Shown here one piece after another: positions 1-8,810 of a stretch of DNA of 13,123 nucleotides. The stretch comes from Chlorobiota bacterium (GTDB lineage Bacteria; Bacteroidota; Ignavibacteria; Ignavibacteriales; Ignavibacteriaceae), in assembly GCA_008363265.1 (NCBI GenBank), contig RHKR01000097.1:1-13123 (forward strand), in the 5' to 3' direction. The position numbers and the translations under genes are program-made. Under the pieces are notes generated by a model. It did not search any database. It was not told where the DNA came from and was given only the letters and a program-made list of their open reading frames with translations. The first letter of the stretch is position 1. Each line of letters begins with the position of its first letter.

Positions 1-154
1 GGCACGCAGGTGTTGTAAGCACCAGATCAAATGAGATGTTATTTCCATCAATTGAAAGATTCTTGATCATATTCAGTGAGACAAGATCTTTCTTCAGGTC
101 AGGTTCGATCACCGTAGACAGTGCCTTAAGTATCTTTTCGTTTGTGATAGCCAT
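1..154 (-). CDS. mrp: Mrp/NBP35-family Fe-S carrier ATPase, N-terminal part (runs off window)
   Basis: Only the first 51 codons lie in the window; the rest continues beyond base 1. They start MAITNEKILKALSTVIEPDL and end in DLVLTTPAC. This is the MIP18/DUF59 domain that precedes the P-loop ATPase domain in bacterial Mrp (ApbC) proteins, and the TTPAC ending matches the cysteine-containing loop of that domain. Mrp proteins bind and transfer iron-sulfur clusters in the cytoplasm; that role is family knowledge, because the ATPase part is not visible. The ATG at 154-152 is preceded by AAAGGA on the minus strand, which overlaps the stop codon of ppk1. Only 9 bases separate the two genes, so co-transcription with ppk1 is likely. 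A stand-alone DUF59 protein (SufT/PaaD-like) is the alternative, less likely from the wording of the motif. Confidence 0.72.
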   Translation of the reverse strand, partial: MAITNEKILKALSTVIEPDLKKDLVSLNMIKNLSIDGNNISFDLVLTTPAC

Positions 155-163
155 TAGTATCCT

Positions 164-1189
164 TTAGTGGTTTGAATATTCGAATTGCTGATTCATCAGC
201 CATTCCTGGGCGCTCAGCTCCTCGATGGTTTCGCGTGGAGCGAGCGAATATTTCTTGTTTGGATCGAGTACCCGGGCCTTCACGTTATCGTGGAGGTATA
301 TCTCGAGTACGGTATTTCTTAAATAATTTTTGATCGAGCGGTCAAACACAGGCGTCATCAGCTCAACCCTCCGGTCGAGGTTCCTCTGCATGATATCCGC
401 GCTGCTTATATAAAGGTCTTCCTCACCGTTGTTGTAGAAGTAGAAGATCCGCGAGTGTTCCAGATATCTTCCGACAATACTTCTCACCCGGATATTCTCT
501 GAAATGCCGGGAAGTCCCGGTACGAGACAGCAGATACCCCTCACTATCAGGTCGATATCCACTCCCGCCTGTGAGGCTTCATAAAGGTAACCGATAATAT
601 CGGGGTCGACGAGTGAGTTAACTTTTATGATAATTCTTGCCTTTTTCCCCTGTTTCGCCCATTCGATCTCGCGGCTGATCAGTTGCTCTATCCTCTGCCG
701 GAGGTTTATCGGAGCAACGGCCACCTGACGGAAATCCTTCTGCGCGCTGTATCCGGTCAGGATATTGAAGATGTCGCTTACATCGTTGCAGATGTCCTCA
801 TTGCAGGTCATAAGCCCGAGATCGGTGTACAGTTTTGCTGTTGAAGCGTTATAGTTACCGGTGGCCACGTGCACATACCGGGTGAGCTGGTGCTGTTCGC
901 GGCGGACCACCAGTGTCATCTTGGCGTGGGTTTTTAGGCCGATTAGTCCATATACCACATGCACGCCGACACTTTCAAGTTGTTTTGCCCAGTAGATATT
1001 GTTCTCTTCGTCGAACCGTGCCTTGAGTTCAACCAGAACGGCCACCTGTTTCCTGTTCTCAGCTGCTTCGATAAGGGCGGCAACCACGGGTGAGTTCTTT
1101 CCGACGCGGTAGAGGGTCTGCTTTATTGCCAGCACATCAGGATCGCGGGATGCCTGCTTGATAAAATCAACGACCGGTTTGAATGATTT
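164..1189 (-). pseudogene. ppk1: Polyphosphate kinase PPK1, C-terminal catalytic part, out of frame with the N-terminal part
   Basis: The PPK1 homology resumes at KSFKPVVDFIKQASRDPDVL and runs 341 residues to TAA at 164. It contains LAIKQTLYRVGKNSP, VELKARFDEENN, GLKTHAKM (the conserved His corresponding to E. coli His435, the autophosphorylation site), YVHVATGNYN (equivalent of His454) and, in the second HKD-like domain, GRYLEHSRIFYF (equivalent of His592). All expected catalytic residues are therefore present. The first usable start in this frame is a GTG at 1135 inside the conserved region, which does not look like a natural start. Between the two parts the family's G-D-[IV]-L-L-H/Y-H/Y-P-Y segment is missing. 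Restoring about 11 residues would give a protein of about 703 residues, the usual PPK1 size. The two parts should be read as one interrupted gene, or as an intact gene with an assembly gap. Confidence 0.85.
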
Positions 1190-2241
1190 ATCACCTGAAA
1201 AATACTCTCTTCCTCAAATATCTTGGGAAGCTTCGGGATGTAAGGTTTCTCCTTTATCTGACTGAGAGGGAGAGAGTAAAAACTCATCACATCACTCAGC
1301 CCAAGAGGGGGAACCAGGGGATAGACATCCGAATACTGAATCTCAAGATTTGTTACTATCGTTTCGATCATTTTCGCGGGCATTTCGCGGTCAACCTCGA
1401 GCCTCACGACGTTTCCGAACATCCTCTGTTTTATATTCTCTTCTATCTGCTCGAGGAGGTCGTCCGCCTCGTCTTCCTGTATCTCGATGTCTGTGTCGCG
1501 TGTAAGCCTGAAGCAGTAGGCCTCCAGAATTTTCATTTTAGGGAAGAGGCGACCGATGTTTGACCTGATCAGGTCTTCCAGCCAGATGAATCTGATCTCG
1601 CCGTTATTGCCGTTATCTTCAGGTTTGGCGAGGATTGTATCTATCCTGAGAAGTCTGGGGAGAATGCCCGGGACTTTCACTCTCGCGAAGCGGGTCTCGC
1701 CTTCGGTATCCTTGATCGTCACCGCGAGGCTTAGTGATAAATTCGAAATATAGGGAAACGGCCTTCCCGGGTCGAGTGCCAACGGGGTGAGGACGGGAAA
1801 TATCTGCTGCTCAAAATATTCGCTGAGCTTCGCTCTTTCACCCGAAGTAAGTTTAGCGCATGAAGTTACGGACACACCGCAGTCTTCCAGTTCAGGCACG
1901 ATGTGGTGGTTCCAGTATTCCTGGAGGTTATCCACGAGCGGCCGCACTTCCTTTTCGATCTCGTGAAGGGTTCTCTGAGGAGTAAGACCGTCGATCGTGA
2001 TCTCGGAAATGTTGGCAGCGATCTGCTCTTTTATACCCGACACACGGATCATATAGAACTCATCGAGGTTCGAGCAGAAGATCGAAATGAACTTGATCCT
2101 CTCGAGCAGGGGGAGCCCGGGGTGCAGGGCTTCGTCGAGCACCCGCTTGTTGAACTCGATCCAGCTCAGGTCGCGGTTTATAAAATTTTCAGGAACCAGA
2201 TACTTTTTGATCTGGTCTTTTATCCGGTCTTTTCTCTTCAT
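1123..2241 (-). CDS. ppk1: Polyphosphate kinase PPK1, N-terminal part of a broken gene
   Basis: PPK1 makes long-chain polyphosphate reversibly from ATP. This open frame (372 codons) holds the N-terminal and head domains. NFINRDLSWIEFNKRVLDEA at residues 19-38 and CSNLDEFYMIR a little further on are the family's opening signatures, the latter containing the Asn that contacts the nucleotide. The frame matches the family up to about residue 351 (ESIFQVI). The last 21 residues (NHSNRSL to CWQ) are nonsense, and the true PPK sequence resumes in another frame. The ATG at 2241 has no convincing Shine-Dalgarno, only an A/T-rich upstream stretch, which is common in this phylum. The upstream region carries a loose TATATTTA on this strand but no promoter I would defend. 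If the break is real, the product lacks both catalytic histidine domains and cannot be an active kinase. Confidence 0.88.
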   Translation of the reverse strand: MKRKDRIKDQIKKYLVPENFINRDLSWIEFNKRVLDEALHPGLPLLERIKFISIFCSNLDEFYMIRVSGIKEQIAANISEITIDGLTPQRTLHEIEKEVRPLVDNLQEYWNHHIVPELEDCGVSVTSCAKLTSGERAKLSEYFEQQIFPVLTPLALDPGRPFPYISNLSLSLAVTIKDTEGETRFARVKVPGILPRLLRIDTILAKPEDNGNNGEIRFIWLEDLIRSNIGRLFPKMKILEAYCFRLTRDTDIEIQEDEADDLLEQIEENIKQRMFGNVVRLEVDREMPAKMIETIVTNLEIQYSDVYPLVPPLGLSDVMSFYSLPLSQIKEKPYIPKLPKIFEEESIFQVINHSNRSLILSSRHPAILMCWQ

Positions 2242-2473
2242 ATTTCATTTTTTATTAAACCATAAATATACAAAGATTCAGGGAGATTTCAGAGAGGGAA
2301 CGGGAGGGTGAGGGGGAGGATCGTACGGCTGGTGGGTTGTTACTGTTTACAGAGGGAAGTCACTTTGTTTGGTCTAATTTATAAAAATAATTATATTTTG
2401 AGCTGACAGGGGCATTAAATTTCAAATTATTAAAAAAAATATTGTACAAAAACAAAAATATTTTAGAAACCTC
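2242..2473. other. Divergent intergenic region without a recognised gene
   Basis: This is the gap between the minus-strand ppk1 start and the plus-strand promoter copy 1. It holds a G-rich plus-strand stretch (about 2286-2325) and then an A/T-rich stretch (about 2378-2465) directly upstream of the promoter. No coding frame, terminator or repeat could be supported. The ppk1 promoter must lie here, but I could not place it with confidence. Confidence 0.5.
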
Positions 2474-2503
2474 TTGACTTTAAAATGAATAAATCGTAAA
2501 TTG
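2474..2503 (+). promoter_or_regulatory. Promoter copy 1 (TTG -20 nt- TAAATTG)
   Basis: TTGACTTTAAA begins at 2474 and TAAATTG lies at 2497-2503. The start-to-start distance of 23 bases is identical in all three promoter copies of this window. The layout resembles the Bacteroidota housekeeping promoter (-33 TTG, -7 TAnnTTTG), with a one-base shorter -7 element. It is followed exactly 10 bases after the start of TAAATTG by the invariant 19-base box, so transcription probably starts within or just before that box. It would drive protein A, the giant surface protein and protein B. Confidence 0.72.
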
Positions 2504-2506
2504 CTT

Positions 2507-2885
2507 TCAGGTTATGTGAGGTTTAGTCAACAATTTCCGGCAACAAAAAAAGGAGTAGTTCTTTAATCTTTTAGATAGACAATTTTAGGAAAGCGCGCCA
2601 TCAAAAGTTTTGGTTGGTGATGGGAAAAGGCTTATCAATTCTTCGAATCCGCCCCCGCGGAGGCCGCTTTCCTCTTTTTAATCCCGCAATCGTAACCTGA
2701 TCTAAAAAGATCCGTCCACTTTATGCAATCCCAGACGATCATTCAATGACATCCATGAGCCACGCTTTTTAGCCGCATTTACGCGGTTTAACTGCTGTCA
2801 ACCAAGAGCCATGTAAATGTCAACATGTAGTCCCCGTTCACGCGGACGACTTGCAATGCTTTATATAATAATCAAAAATATAAAT
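2507..2885 (+). promoter_or_regulatory. Structured 5' leader copy 1, upstream of protein A and the giant surface protein
   Basis: This untranslated leader is about 380 nt long. It opens with the box TCAGGTTATGTGAGGTTTA (2507-2525), shared exactly with the other two leaders. A purine-rich AGGAG near 2551 has no start codon at a useful distance. Next comes a possible three-way junction: P1 AGGAAAGCG (2587-2595) with CGCTTTCCT (2665-2673); P2 CCATCA (2598-2603) with TGATGG (2618-2623), a 14-nt loop; P3 TCCGC (2648-2652) with GCGGA (2657-2661), loop CCCC. A T-rich tract follows, then ATCGTAACCTGATCTAA (2689-2705), which matches leader 3 at 15 of 17 positions. A further CCGC/GCGG hairpin sits near 2773-2786. 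No known riboswitch class was recognised. Because P1' is followed by five T, part of this could also act as an attenuator. Confidence 0.55.
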
Positions 2886-3077
2886 ATGCTCTCTTACAAA
2901 TATTCTTTTGATGAAACCTACGACAGGCCCCTTCTTCCGGAGCGGAAAACAGAACGCAAACGGAGCTGGAAGGCGACACTGGTAATTCTGCCAATACTTG
3001 TCGTCATTGGCACTGTACTGCTTGTTTTCAGTCCGGTTAAGATGGTGCAGCTCCTGTTCGAAAAGTTCTCAGCATAA
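2886..3077 (+). CDS. Small single-span membrane protein A (63 aa), unknown function
   Basis: Not recognised from any named family. The start is set at the ATG at 2886 because the protein then begins MLSYKYSFD, matching the paralogue at 12385 (MLAYKYSFD). A longer reading from 2817 adds 23 unmatched residues. The N-terminal 28 residues are polar and carry a KTERKRSWK basic patch. One hydrophobic span follows (about residues 29-49, LVILPILVVIG onward), then SPVKMVQLLFEKF. The basic patch before the span predicts N-in, C-out topology in the inner membrane. The YKYSFD start, the VILPIL core and the SPVKMxQLxxEKF end are conserved in the paralogue, while the linker is not. There is no Shine-Dalgarno; the upstream region is A/T only. 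The giant surface gene starts 30 bases downstream, so the two are probably co-transcribed. Confidence 0.8.
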   Translation: MLSYKYSFDETYDRPLLPERKTERKRSWKATLVILPILVVIGTVLLVFSPVKMVQLLFEKFSA

Positions 3078-3107
3078 ATATCCACAAACAAAAGGTTAGG
3101 TTCTCTT

Positions 3108-6100
3108 ATGAGAAAAAGGTTACAATCTTTAGTTAATCTTCTGATTCCTGTTTCAGCGGGAAAGACAGTTGGACTCATGGCCATCTTCTTTCTTTTGTCC
3201 GCTGAAGTTGTGATTGGACAAAATATGGCCAATTACACTTTCTCAGCGACATCAGGATCATACACAGCCCTTACTGGCGCAACAACGGCCACGCTCAGCG
3301 CCGGTACTAACGATGAAGGTACTTACAACTCAATTCCTATCGGGTTTACCTTCACTTACATGGGTCGTCAATATACGACCATATCAGCATCAACAAACGG
3401 GTGGCTGACTTTTGGACAGTCGATCTCCTCCTATGCACTTTCAAACGCACTCGCGACCGGAGGAACCCGCCCGCTAATCGCCCCACTCTGGGACGATAAC
3501 GACATGACCAGCGGCTCGTTCAGTTACAAGACTGAAGGTTCAGCTCCGAACAGGGTTTTTACCGCTCAGTATTCAAACGTGGAATGGAACTACAATGCCG
3601 CGAGCGGAGTGATCTCATTCCAGGTAAAGCTTTACGAAGCTTCAGGGGCGGTGGAATTTGTCTATAATCCAGAAGCAGGTACGGTCACTTCCGGCTCAGC
3701 ATCGATCGGTATAGCTGCAACAGCAACAGGATCGGGAAATTACCTTTCGCTCAACGGCACTGGGACAAGTCCCACTGTAAGTTCCGCAACAGAAACAACG
3801 ACGCTCGCAACCAAACCTTCGTCAGGCCAAGTGTATACTTTTACACCACCTGCAACAGTTCCCTTGGATCCATCCGGACTGTCATTCACCTCTGTAACAA
3901 TCTCGGGGATGACACTGAACTGGACTGATAACTCATCTGATGAGGTTGCTTTTTCGATCCTTAGATCGGATGACAATGGCGTAACTTATAATGTTGTAGG
4001 CAATGTTGCTGCAAATACGGCGACATATGCTGCCACTGGCCTATTACCAGGGACGACCTACTTTTGGGAAGTCAGGGCACTAACTGAAGGAAGAGCTAGC
4101 GGTGCATCATCAGGATCACAGGCCACAAATGCTGCTTCGTTCAGCGGTACAAAATCAGTTGGGCCCACGGGTGATTATGGAACACTGACAGCTGCTCTCG
4201 CAGATATCAACACACAAGGCCTTTCGGGCCCTGCAATCCTTGAACTGCAGACAGGTTATGTTTCCACTTCAGAGACCTTCCCGATCGTTTTCAGTAATTT
4301 CGCGGGACTTTCAGCGACGAACACACTGACGGTCAGGCCGGTAACAGGTGCTACAGGACTCTCGATCTCAAGCTCGAACACGACAGCCACCATCTCAATG
4401 AATGCCGGTGATTACGTTACCATCGACGGAAGACCGGGAGGAAGCGGCTCGAACAGGGAACTGACTATAACCAATACTTCTGCGTCGGGTCCCGCGATCC
4501 TGTTCATTAACGATGCGACAAACAATAACATCAGATATTGCACCATCACAGGTACCGCGAACACCAGCACATCTTCAGGTGTTATTTTCTTTAGTACTAC
4601 GACAGGAACCACAGGTAACGACAATAATATTATAGAATATTGCGATATCAACGCTTTTGGTTCAGCCCATGGAATATATGCCGCAGGTACGACAGGTGCT
4701 GACAACAGCGGTGTGCAGATCCTCAACAACAATATCCGTGATTTTTACATCAGCAGTTCTTCAACGACATCAACGTACGGTCTCAGGCTTGGTTCTGCAA
4801 ATACAGCCTGGACAATATCAGGGAACAGTTTCTACCAGTCTGCATCAAGGGCATATTCATCAACTGCAGTAATCCATTACATGCTTGGTATATCAAACTC
4901 ATCAACCGGTAACGGATTTGTGATCTCCGGCAACTATTTTGGCGGAAGCGGACCGCTGGCCACAGGCACCTATACAATGACCACAGGCCAGCAGAGATTG
5001 TTTGTGATGGATCTGACTGTCGGAACCACAACCGCCACAAGTATCCAAGGCAATCTAATTACAGCTATCGCTTGTACAACTGCATTTACAACAACAGGTT
5101 CTTCGGGCATCCTGGGAATGAATCTTTCAGCAGGATCATTTAATGTCGGCACGGTCACGCGTAATACAATAGGTTCCATCACGGCTACCGGGGCCATTAA
5201 TCTTCATATTACTGGTGCAACAGGTCCACTGTTTGTTGGTATCAACTACGCGGCCACCTCCGGAACCACAGTGATCCATAACAACGCGATCGGCGGATTG
5301 CTCGCAACGACAACAACAGCGACGGCATACCTGAGCCTATATCCGATATCGGTAAGTCAAAGCGGTCATACCCTTACGGTATCAGACAATATCATCGGAA
5401 GCACAACCGTTGCCAACAGTGTTTATAACAATACAGGAGGGACATCAACTTCCACTTACCAGACGAGAGGCATAAACCTTTCTTCAACTGGTGTAATAAC
5501 CATTTCAGGCAATACCATTGCGAATATAACCGCTTCCGGTACCGGTACTGCAACCACCCTGGCGGGCATCTATCTCTCTGCCACACCCTCGACAACGGGA
5601 TGGACAATAACCGGCAACACGATCCGCAACCTGACAAATGCCTCGACCTCAACGGTTTCAACAACCATTCTTGCCGCACTGTCAGGAATTGCAATGAGCG
5701 GTTCACAGAACCACCAGGTCTCAGGCAATACCATCCATTCGCTCGTGAACAGCGCAGCAAGTGCCACTGTCACCGTTTCGGGTATCTATTTCTCTGGGTC
5801 ATCATCATTACAATCAAGGCTTGAGAAGAACTTCATACATTCGCTCTCTACCACATCGACAAGTTCCTCCGCTGTAGTCAATGGTATAATACTCACGGGT
5901 GGATTACACTCTCTCAGAAACAACATGATCAGGCTGGGAATTGACAAGGATGGGAATGCGATTACCAATCCAAACTTTATCAACGGTATCTACAAGACTG
6001 TCGGCACAGTAGGCTCCTATTTCCACAACAGCGTTTACATCGGTGGCACAGGAGTCGGGGCGGGCACAGGCAAATCACACGCGTTCAGAAAGACCGGCAC

Positions 6101-8810
6101 ATCGGGCGCTGACAGCTTGTTCAACAATATTTTCTTCAACGCCCGTTCAAACGCTTCCGGAGGCGGCGCCAGACATTATGCGTTCGCGGTTAACCAGTCC
6201 AGCGGTCTTGTGTCCAATTTCAATGTGATCTTCGTATCGGGAACTGACGGCACATACGGCACCCGCGACGATGGATCAACAACCAATTACACAACCATTG
6301 CTGACCTGAGAACCGGCTTCGGAACTGATGCAAATTCGATCGCGTACAACCCCAACTATACAAACGCGACCGGTTCAAGCTCTCTCGTTGATCTTCATAT
6401 CTCCAATCCGACGGTTGTCGAAGCAACAGGAACGAATATCACCTATGTGACCGAAGACTTCGACGGAGCAGCCAGAAGCGGACTTACCCCGGTTGACATT
6501 GGTGCCGACGCTGGTAATTTCACGCCGCTTGATGTATCTCCTCCTGTAATCACATACACTGCGCTTTCAGGTACATCCAGCACCTCCTCCAGAACACTTG
6601 CAAGTGTTACTATCTCCGATAACAGCGGTGTGAATGTAACCGCGGGAACCGCTCCGAGGATATACTTCAAGAGGTCAACAGACGACAACGTCTTCGCCGG
6701 CAATACCGACGCGGACAACGGATGGAAGTATGTTGAATCAACCACGGGTTCCTCGCCCTTCTCTTTCACGATAGATTACAGTATCCTCTTCGGTGGCGGG
6801 GTTACAGCCGGAAATATCATCCAGTACTTTGTTGTAGCGCAGGACCAAGCAGCAACACCGAGTGTCGGCATTAATTCGGGCAGTTTTGCCACGACGCCTT
6901 CTGATGTTGATCTTGCGGGTGCTTTCCCGATAGGAGGAACCATCAATTCCTACTCGATAGTTGGCAGTATTTCAGGTACATTCACTGTCGGAGCAAGCGG
7001 AGCCACATATACCACGATTCAGAATGCTGTAAATGATGTCGCCTCGAAAGAAATGACGGGTGCCGTTCAGCTCAATCTTATTGACGCGACCTACGCTGAA
7101 ACCGTCACGATCCCTGCCTTTACCGGCAGCAGCGCGACCAATACCCTGACGATCAAACCGACCGGAACCTGCGCGATAACCACAACATCAGCAACTGCGG
7201 TGATCAACATGTCAGGATCCGATTATGTGATAATTGACGGTTCAAGCACACCGGGTGGATCAACCAGGGACCTGACCATTACCAACAACAGCACTTCCAC
7301 AAACTCGGGAGTGGTCTGGGTTACGAACAACGGTACCAACGGCGCAACAAACAATACATTCAAGAATCTGAATCTTTCAGGGAATGCCTCAACAACCACA
7401 TTCTGCGGAATAGGTACCGGAGGCAGCACCATTGGTGCCACACTGGGCTCGGGCAACAATAACAATGTGATCGACAATTGTATTTTTACAGGATCTGTTT
7501 ACGGTATTTACACATCCGGAGCAAGCGCATCCTCGAAGAACACCGGCACCCAAATAATAAATAACCGGATACTGTCAGGAGTCGGCAGATTCGGTATCTA
7601 TGTCGGATTTGAAGACGGTGTGATAATCAGGAACAATCAGATCGGTGGTATATCCAATAGTGGTTCAGTGGATGCATTCGGTATAACCCTCGGTTTGAAT
7701 GCATTTGCCAGCACTTCTGCAACCGGTAATGAAGTAACCAATGCCACTGTCACCTTTAACACTATCACACAGGTCTTTCAATCCAATACCTACAGCGCGG
7801 CAGGTATCGCGGTTGCAACTGCAACTTCGGGTACAACACTAATAGCAAACAACATGGTCAGTGGTGTGGCATCGAACGCAACCAGTGGAGATATCAGCGC
7901 TGGCATCTTCCTTGGCGGGGGTACGGGAAGCACAACCAATGTATATCACAACAGTGTGTGGATGAACGGTGCGATCCCCGGGACTACAGCAGGAACACAA
8001 GCCTCATTTGCGCTTGCAATCGTGGCTACGACACCTGTGGTGGATATCCGCAACAATATCTTCAGAAACACCCAAACTCCGAACACAAGTGGAACTACAA
8101 AATTCTACGCTGTGGGGCTCTCCTATACATCAACCACAGGTAACTACCTAAATCTGACATCTGAAAACAACATACTTGATGTCGCATCCGGGGCTGCTTA
8201 CTTCGTCGGAATTACGGGCAGCCTTTCTGCCGGTACGACCCGTTTGGCGATAGCAGACTGGAGAACGGAAACAGGGCGTGACCTTCTTTCACAGCAGGCA
8301 AATCCGCAGTTCCATACTTTCTCGAACCTGCACGTCCTTCCGACCTCCCCGGCAAGCAACTCGGGAGCCAACCTGACATCGGTTGTCTCAACCGATTATG
8401 ACGGTGAGGCAAGGTCAACAACGCCCGATATCGGTGCGGATGAGTTCGTGTCAAGTGCGGCCTCTGTTGCTGGTTCAATAACATCTCCGACTCTCAGCAG
8501 CTATACCGCATTGTTCGCTTTAACGAATTCCGGTGGTGTAGAGATAAACCCAACTTCATATTCAACAGGTGCAACTTTCACTGCCCAGTACTTTGGCAGC
8601 GGAAGAACAGGTGCTGTTCCTGCAGGAGTTCTTAACCTGTCACCTTACTATTGGACACTTTCCTCGGATGCGAGCAGTTTCTTCCTCGGATGCGAGCAGT
8701 TTCAACGTGGCGATAAGATTCTACTTCGACCAGATCGCAAGCAGTGGTGTATCCGATTACAGCACCTTGCGCCTCTACAGAAGAGCAGGTACAGGAAATA
8801 CTTGGACTGA
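3108..8810 (+). CDS. Giant secreted beta-helix surface protein, N-terminal 1858 residues plus out-of-frame tail
   Basis: Secreted T9SS cargo, probably a cell-surface or adhesin-like protein; its ligand is unknown. The start ATG at 3108 opens a long signal peptide (basic MRKR, hydrophobic residues about 20-36) with predicted cleavage at IG|Q, so mature Gln38. Residues about 40-245 form a beta-sandwich module (PIGFTFTYMGRQY, STNGWLTFG, PLIAPLWDD) common in FCB surface proteins. A fibronectin type III domain follows (about 250-340). Then come two right-handed parallel beta-helix modules (about 345-1140 and 1286-1778) rich in GN(T/Y/F)I-type turns and Ser/Thr/Gly. Each ends in a DxDGxARS...DIGAD motif. 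An Ig-like linker (about 1143-1283) lies between them. A Gly/Ser-rich C-terminal module begins near 1780. Reading is correct up to SSDASSF (residue 1858). After that the 22-bp duplication at 8660-8703 shifts the frame, and the last 42 residues are spurious. The protein as encoded lacks its sorting domain. Confidence 0.88.
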   Translation: MRKRLQSLVNLLIPVSAGKTVGLMAIFFLLSAEVVIGQNMANYTFSATSGSYTALTGATTATLSAGTNDEGTYNSIPIGFTFTYMGRQYTTISASTNGWLTFGQSISSYALSNALATGGTRPLIAPLWDDNDMTSGSFSYKTEGSAPNRVFTAQYSNVEWNYNAASGVISFQVKLYEASGAVEFVYNPEAGTVTSGSASIGIAATATGSGNYLSLNGTGTSPTVSSATETTTLATKPSSGQVYTFTPPATVPLDPSGLSFTSVTISGMTLNWTDNSSDEVAFSILRSDDNGVTYNVVGNVAANTATYAATGLLPGTTYFWEVRALTEGRASGASSGSQATNAASFSGTKSVGPTGDYGTLTAALADINTQGLSGPAILELQTGYVSTSETFPIVFSNFAGLSATNTLTVRPVTGATGLSISSSNTTATISMNAGDYVTIDGRPGGSGSNRELTITNTSASGPAILFINDATNNNIRYCTITGTANTSTSSGVIFFSTTTGTTGNDNNIIEYCDINAFGSAHGIYAAGTTGADNSGVQILNNNIRDFYISSSSTTSTYGLRLGSANTAWTISGNSFYQSASRAYSSTAVIHYMLGISNSSTGNGFVISGNYFGGSGPLATGTYTMTTGQQRLFVMDLTVGTTTATSIQGNLITAIACTTAFTTTGSSGILGMNLSAGSFNVGTVTRNTIGSITATGAINLHITGATGPLFVGINYAATSGTTVIHNNAIGGLLATTTTATAYLSLYPISVSQSGHTLTVSDNIIGSTTVANSVYNNTGGTSTSTYQTRGINLSSTGVITISGNTIANITASGTGTATTLAGIYLSATPSTTGWTITGNTIRNLTNASTSTVSTTILAALSGIAMSGSQNHQVSGNTIHSLVNSAASATVTVSGIYFSGSSSLQSRLEKNFIHSLSTTSTSSSAVVNGIILTGGLHSLRNNMIRLGIDKDGNAITNPNFINGIYKTVGTVGSYFHNSVYIGGTGVGAGTGKSHAFRKTGTSGADSLFNNIFFNARSNASGGGARHYAFAVNQSSGLVSNFNVIFVSGTDGTYGTRDDGSTTNYTTIADLRTGFGTDANSIAYNPNYTNATGSSSLVDLHISNPTVVEATGTNITYVTEDFDGAARSGLTPVDIGADAGNFTPLDVSPPVITYTALSGTSSTSSRTLASVTISDNSGVNVTAGTAPRIYFKRSTDDNVFAGNTDADNGWKYVESTTGSSPFSFTIDYSILFGGGVTAGNIIQYFVVAQDQAATPSVGINSGSFATTPSDVDLAGAFPIGGTINSYSIVGSISGTFTVGASGATYTTIQNAVNDVASKEMTGAVQLNLIDATYAETVTIPAFTGSSATNTLTIKPTGTCAITTTSATAVINMSGSDYVIIDGSSTPGGSTRDLTITNNSTSTNSGVVWVTNNGTNGATNNTFKNLNLSGNASTTTFCGIGTGGSTIGATLGSGNNNNVIDNCIFTGSVYGIYTSGASASSKNTGTQIINNRILSGVGRFGIYVGFEDGVIIRNNQIGGISNSGSVDAFGITLGLNAFASTSATGNEVTNATVTFNTITQVFQSNTYSAAGIAVATATSGTTLIANNMVSGVASNATSGDISAGIFLGGGTGSTTNVYHNSVWMNGAIPGTTAGTQASFALAIVATTPVVDIRNNIFRNTQTPNTSGTTKFYAVGLSYTSTTGNYLNLTSENNILDVASGAAYFVGITGSLSAGTTRLAIADWRTETGRDLLSQQANPQFHTFSNLHVLPTSPASNSGANLTSVVSTDYDGEARSTTPDIGADEFVSSAASVAGSITSPTLSSYTALFALTNSGGVEINPTSYSTGATFTAQYFGSGRTGAVPAGVLNLSPYYWTLSSDASSFFLGCEQFQRGDKILLRPDRKQWCIRLQHLAPLQKSRYRKYLD
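8660..8703 (+). repeat. Perfect 22-bp tandem duplication that shifts the reading frame
   Basis: Bases 8660-8681 and 8682-8703 are identical, back to back. Twenty-two is not a multiple of three, so the upstream frame is lost after SSDASSF. Deleting one unit restores a single frame reading SSDASSFNVAIRFYF and a total of 2120 codons from 3108 to 9489, including the stop. The repeat fits slipped-strand replication, a revertible event. It equally fits an assembly error. Confidence 0.95.

Noticed and set aside
1183..2311. Several plus-strand open frames of 65-126 codons opposite ppk1
   Set aside because: They are antisense shadows of a well-recognised conserved gene, have no ribosome sites and resemble no protein family.
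2507..2580. Leader peptide starting at GTG in the 19-base box (about 16 codons in copy 1)
   Set aside because: The same frame hits a stop after three or four codons in copies 2 and 3, so coding is not conserved.
2587..2705. Known riboswitch (c-di-GMP-I) or hammerhead ribozyme in the leader
   Set aside because: The branched shape prompted the check, but the conserved core sequences of those classes are not present.
2817..2885. Longer N-terminus for protein A (23 extra residues)
   Set aside because: The paralogue starts exactly at the equivalent of the ATG at 2886, and the extra stretch falls in the leader and has no matching residues.
4138..8440. Pectate lyase or other polysaccharide lyase activity of the beta-helix modules
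   Set aside because: The fold-type repeats are visible but no catalytic residue pattern could be identified; an adhesin-like role is equally possible.
3740..8484. Many open frames of 60-122 codons antisense to, or out of frame with, the giant surface gene
   Set aside because: The gene's Thr/Ser/Gly-rich repeat composition produces long spurious frames on other strands; none has a start signal or family features.
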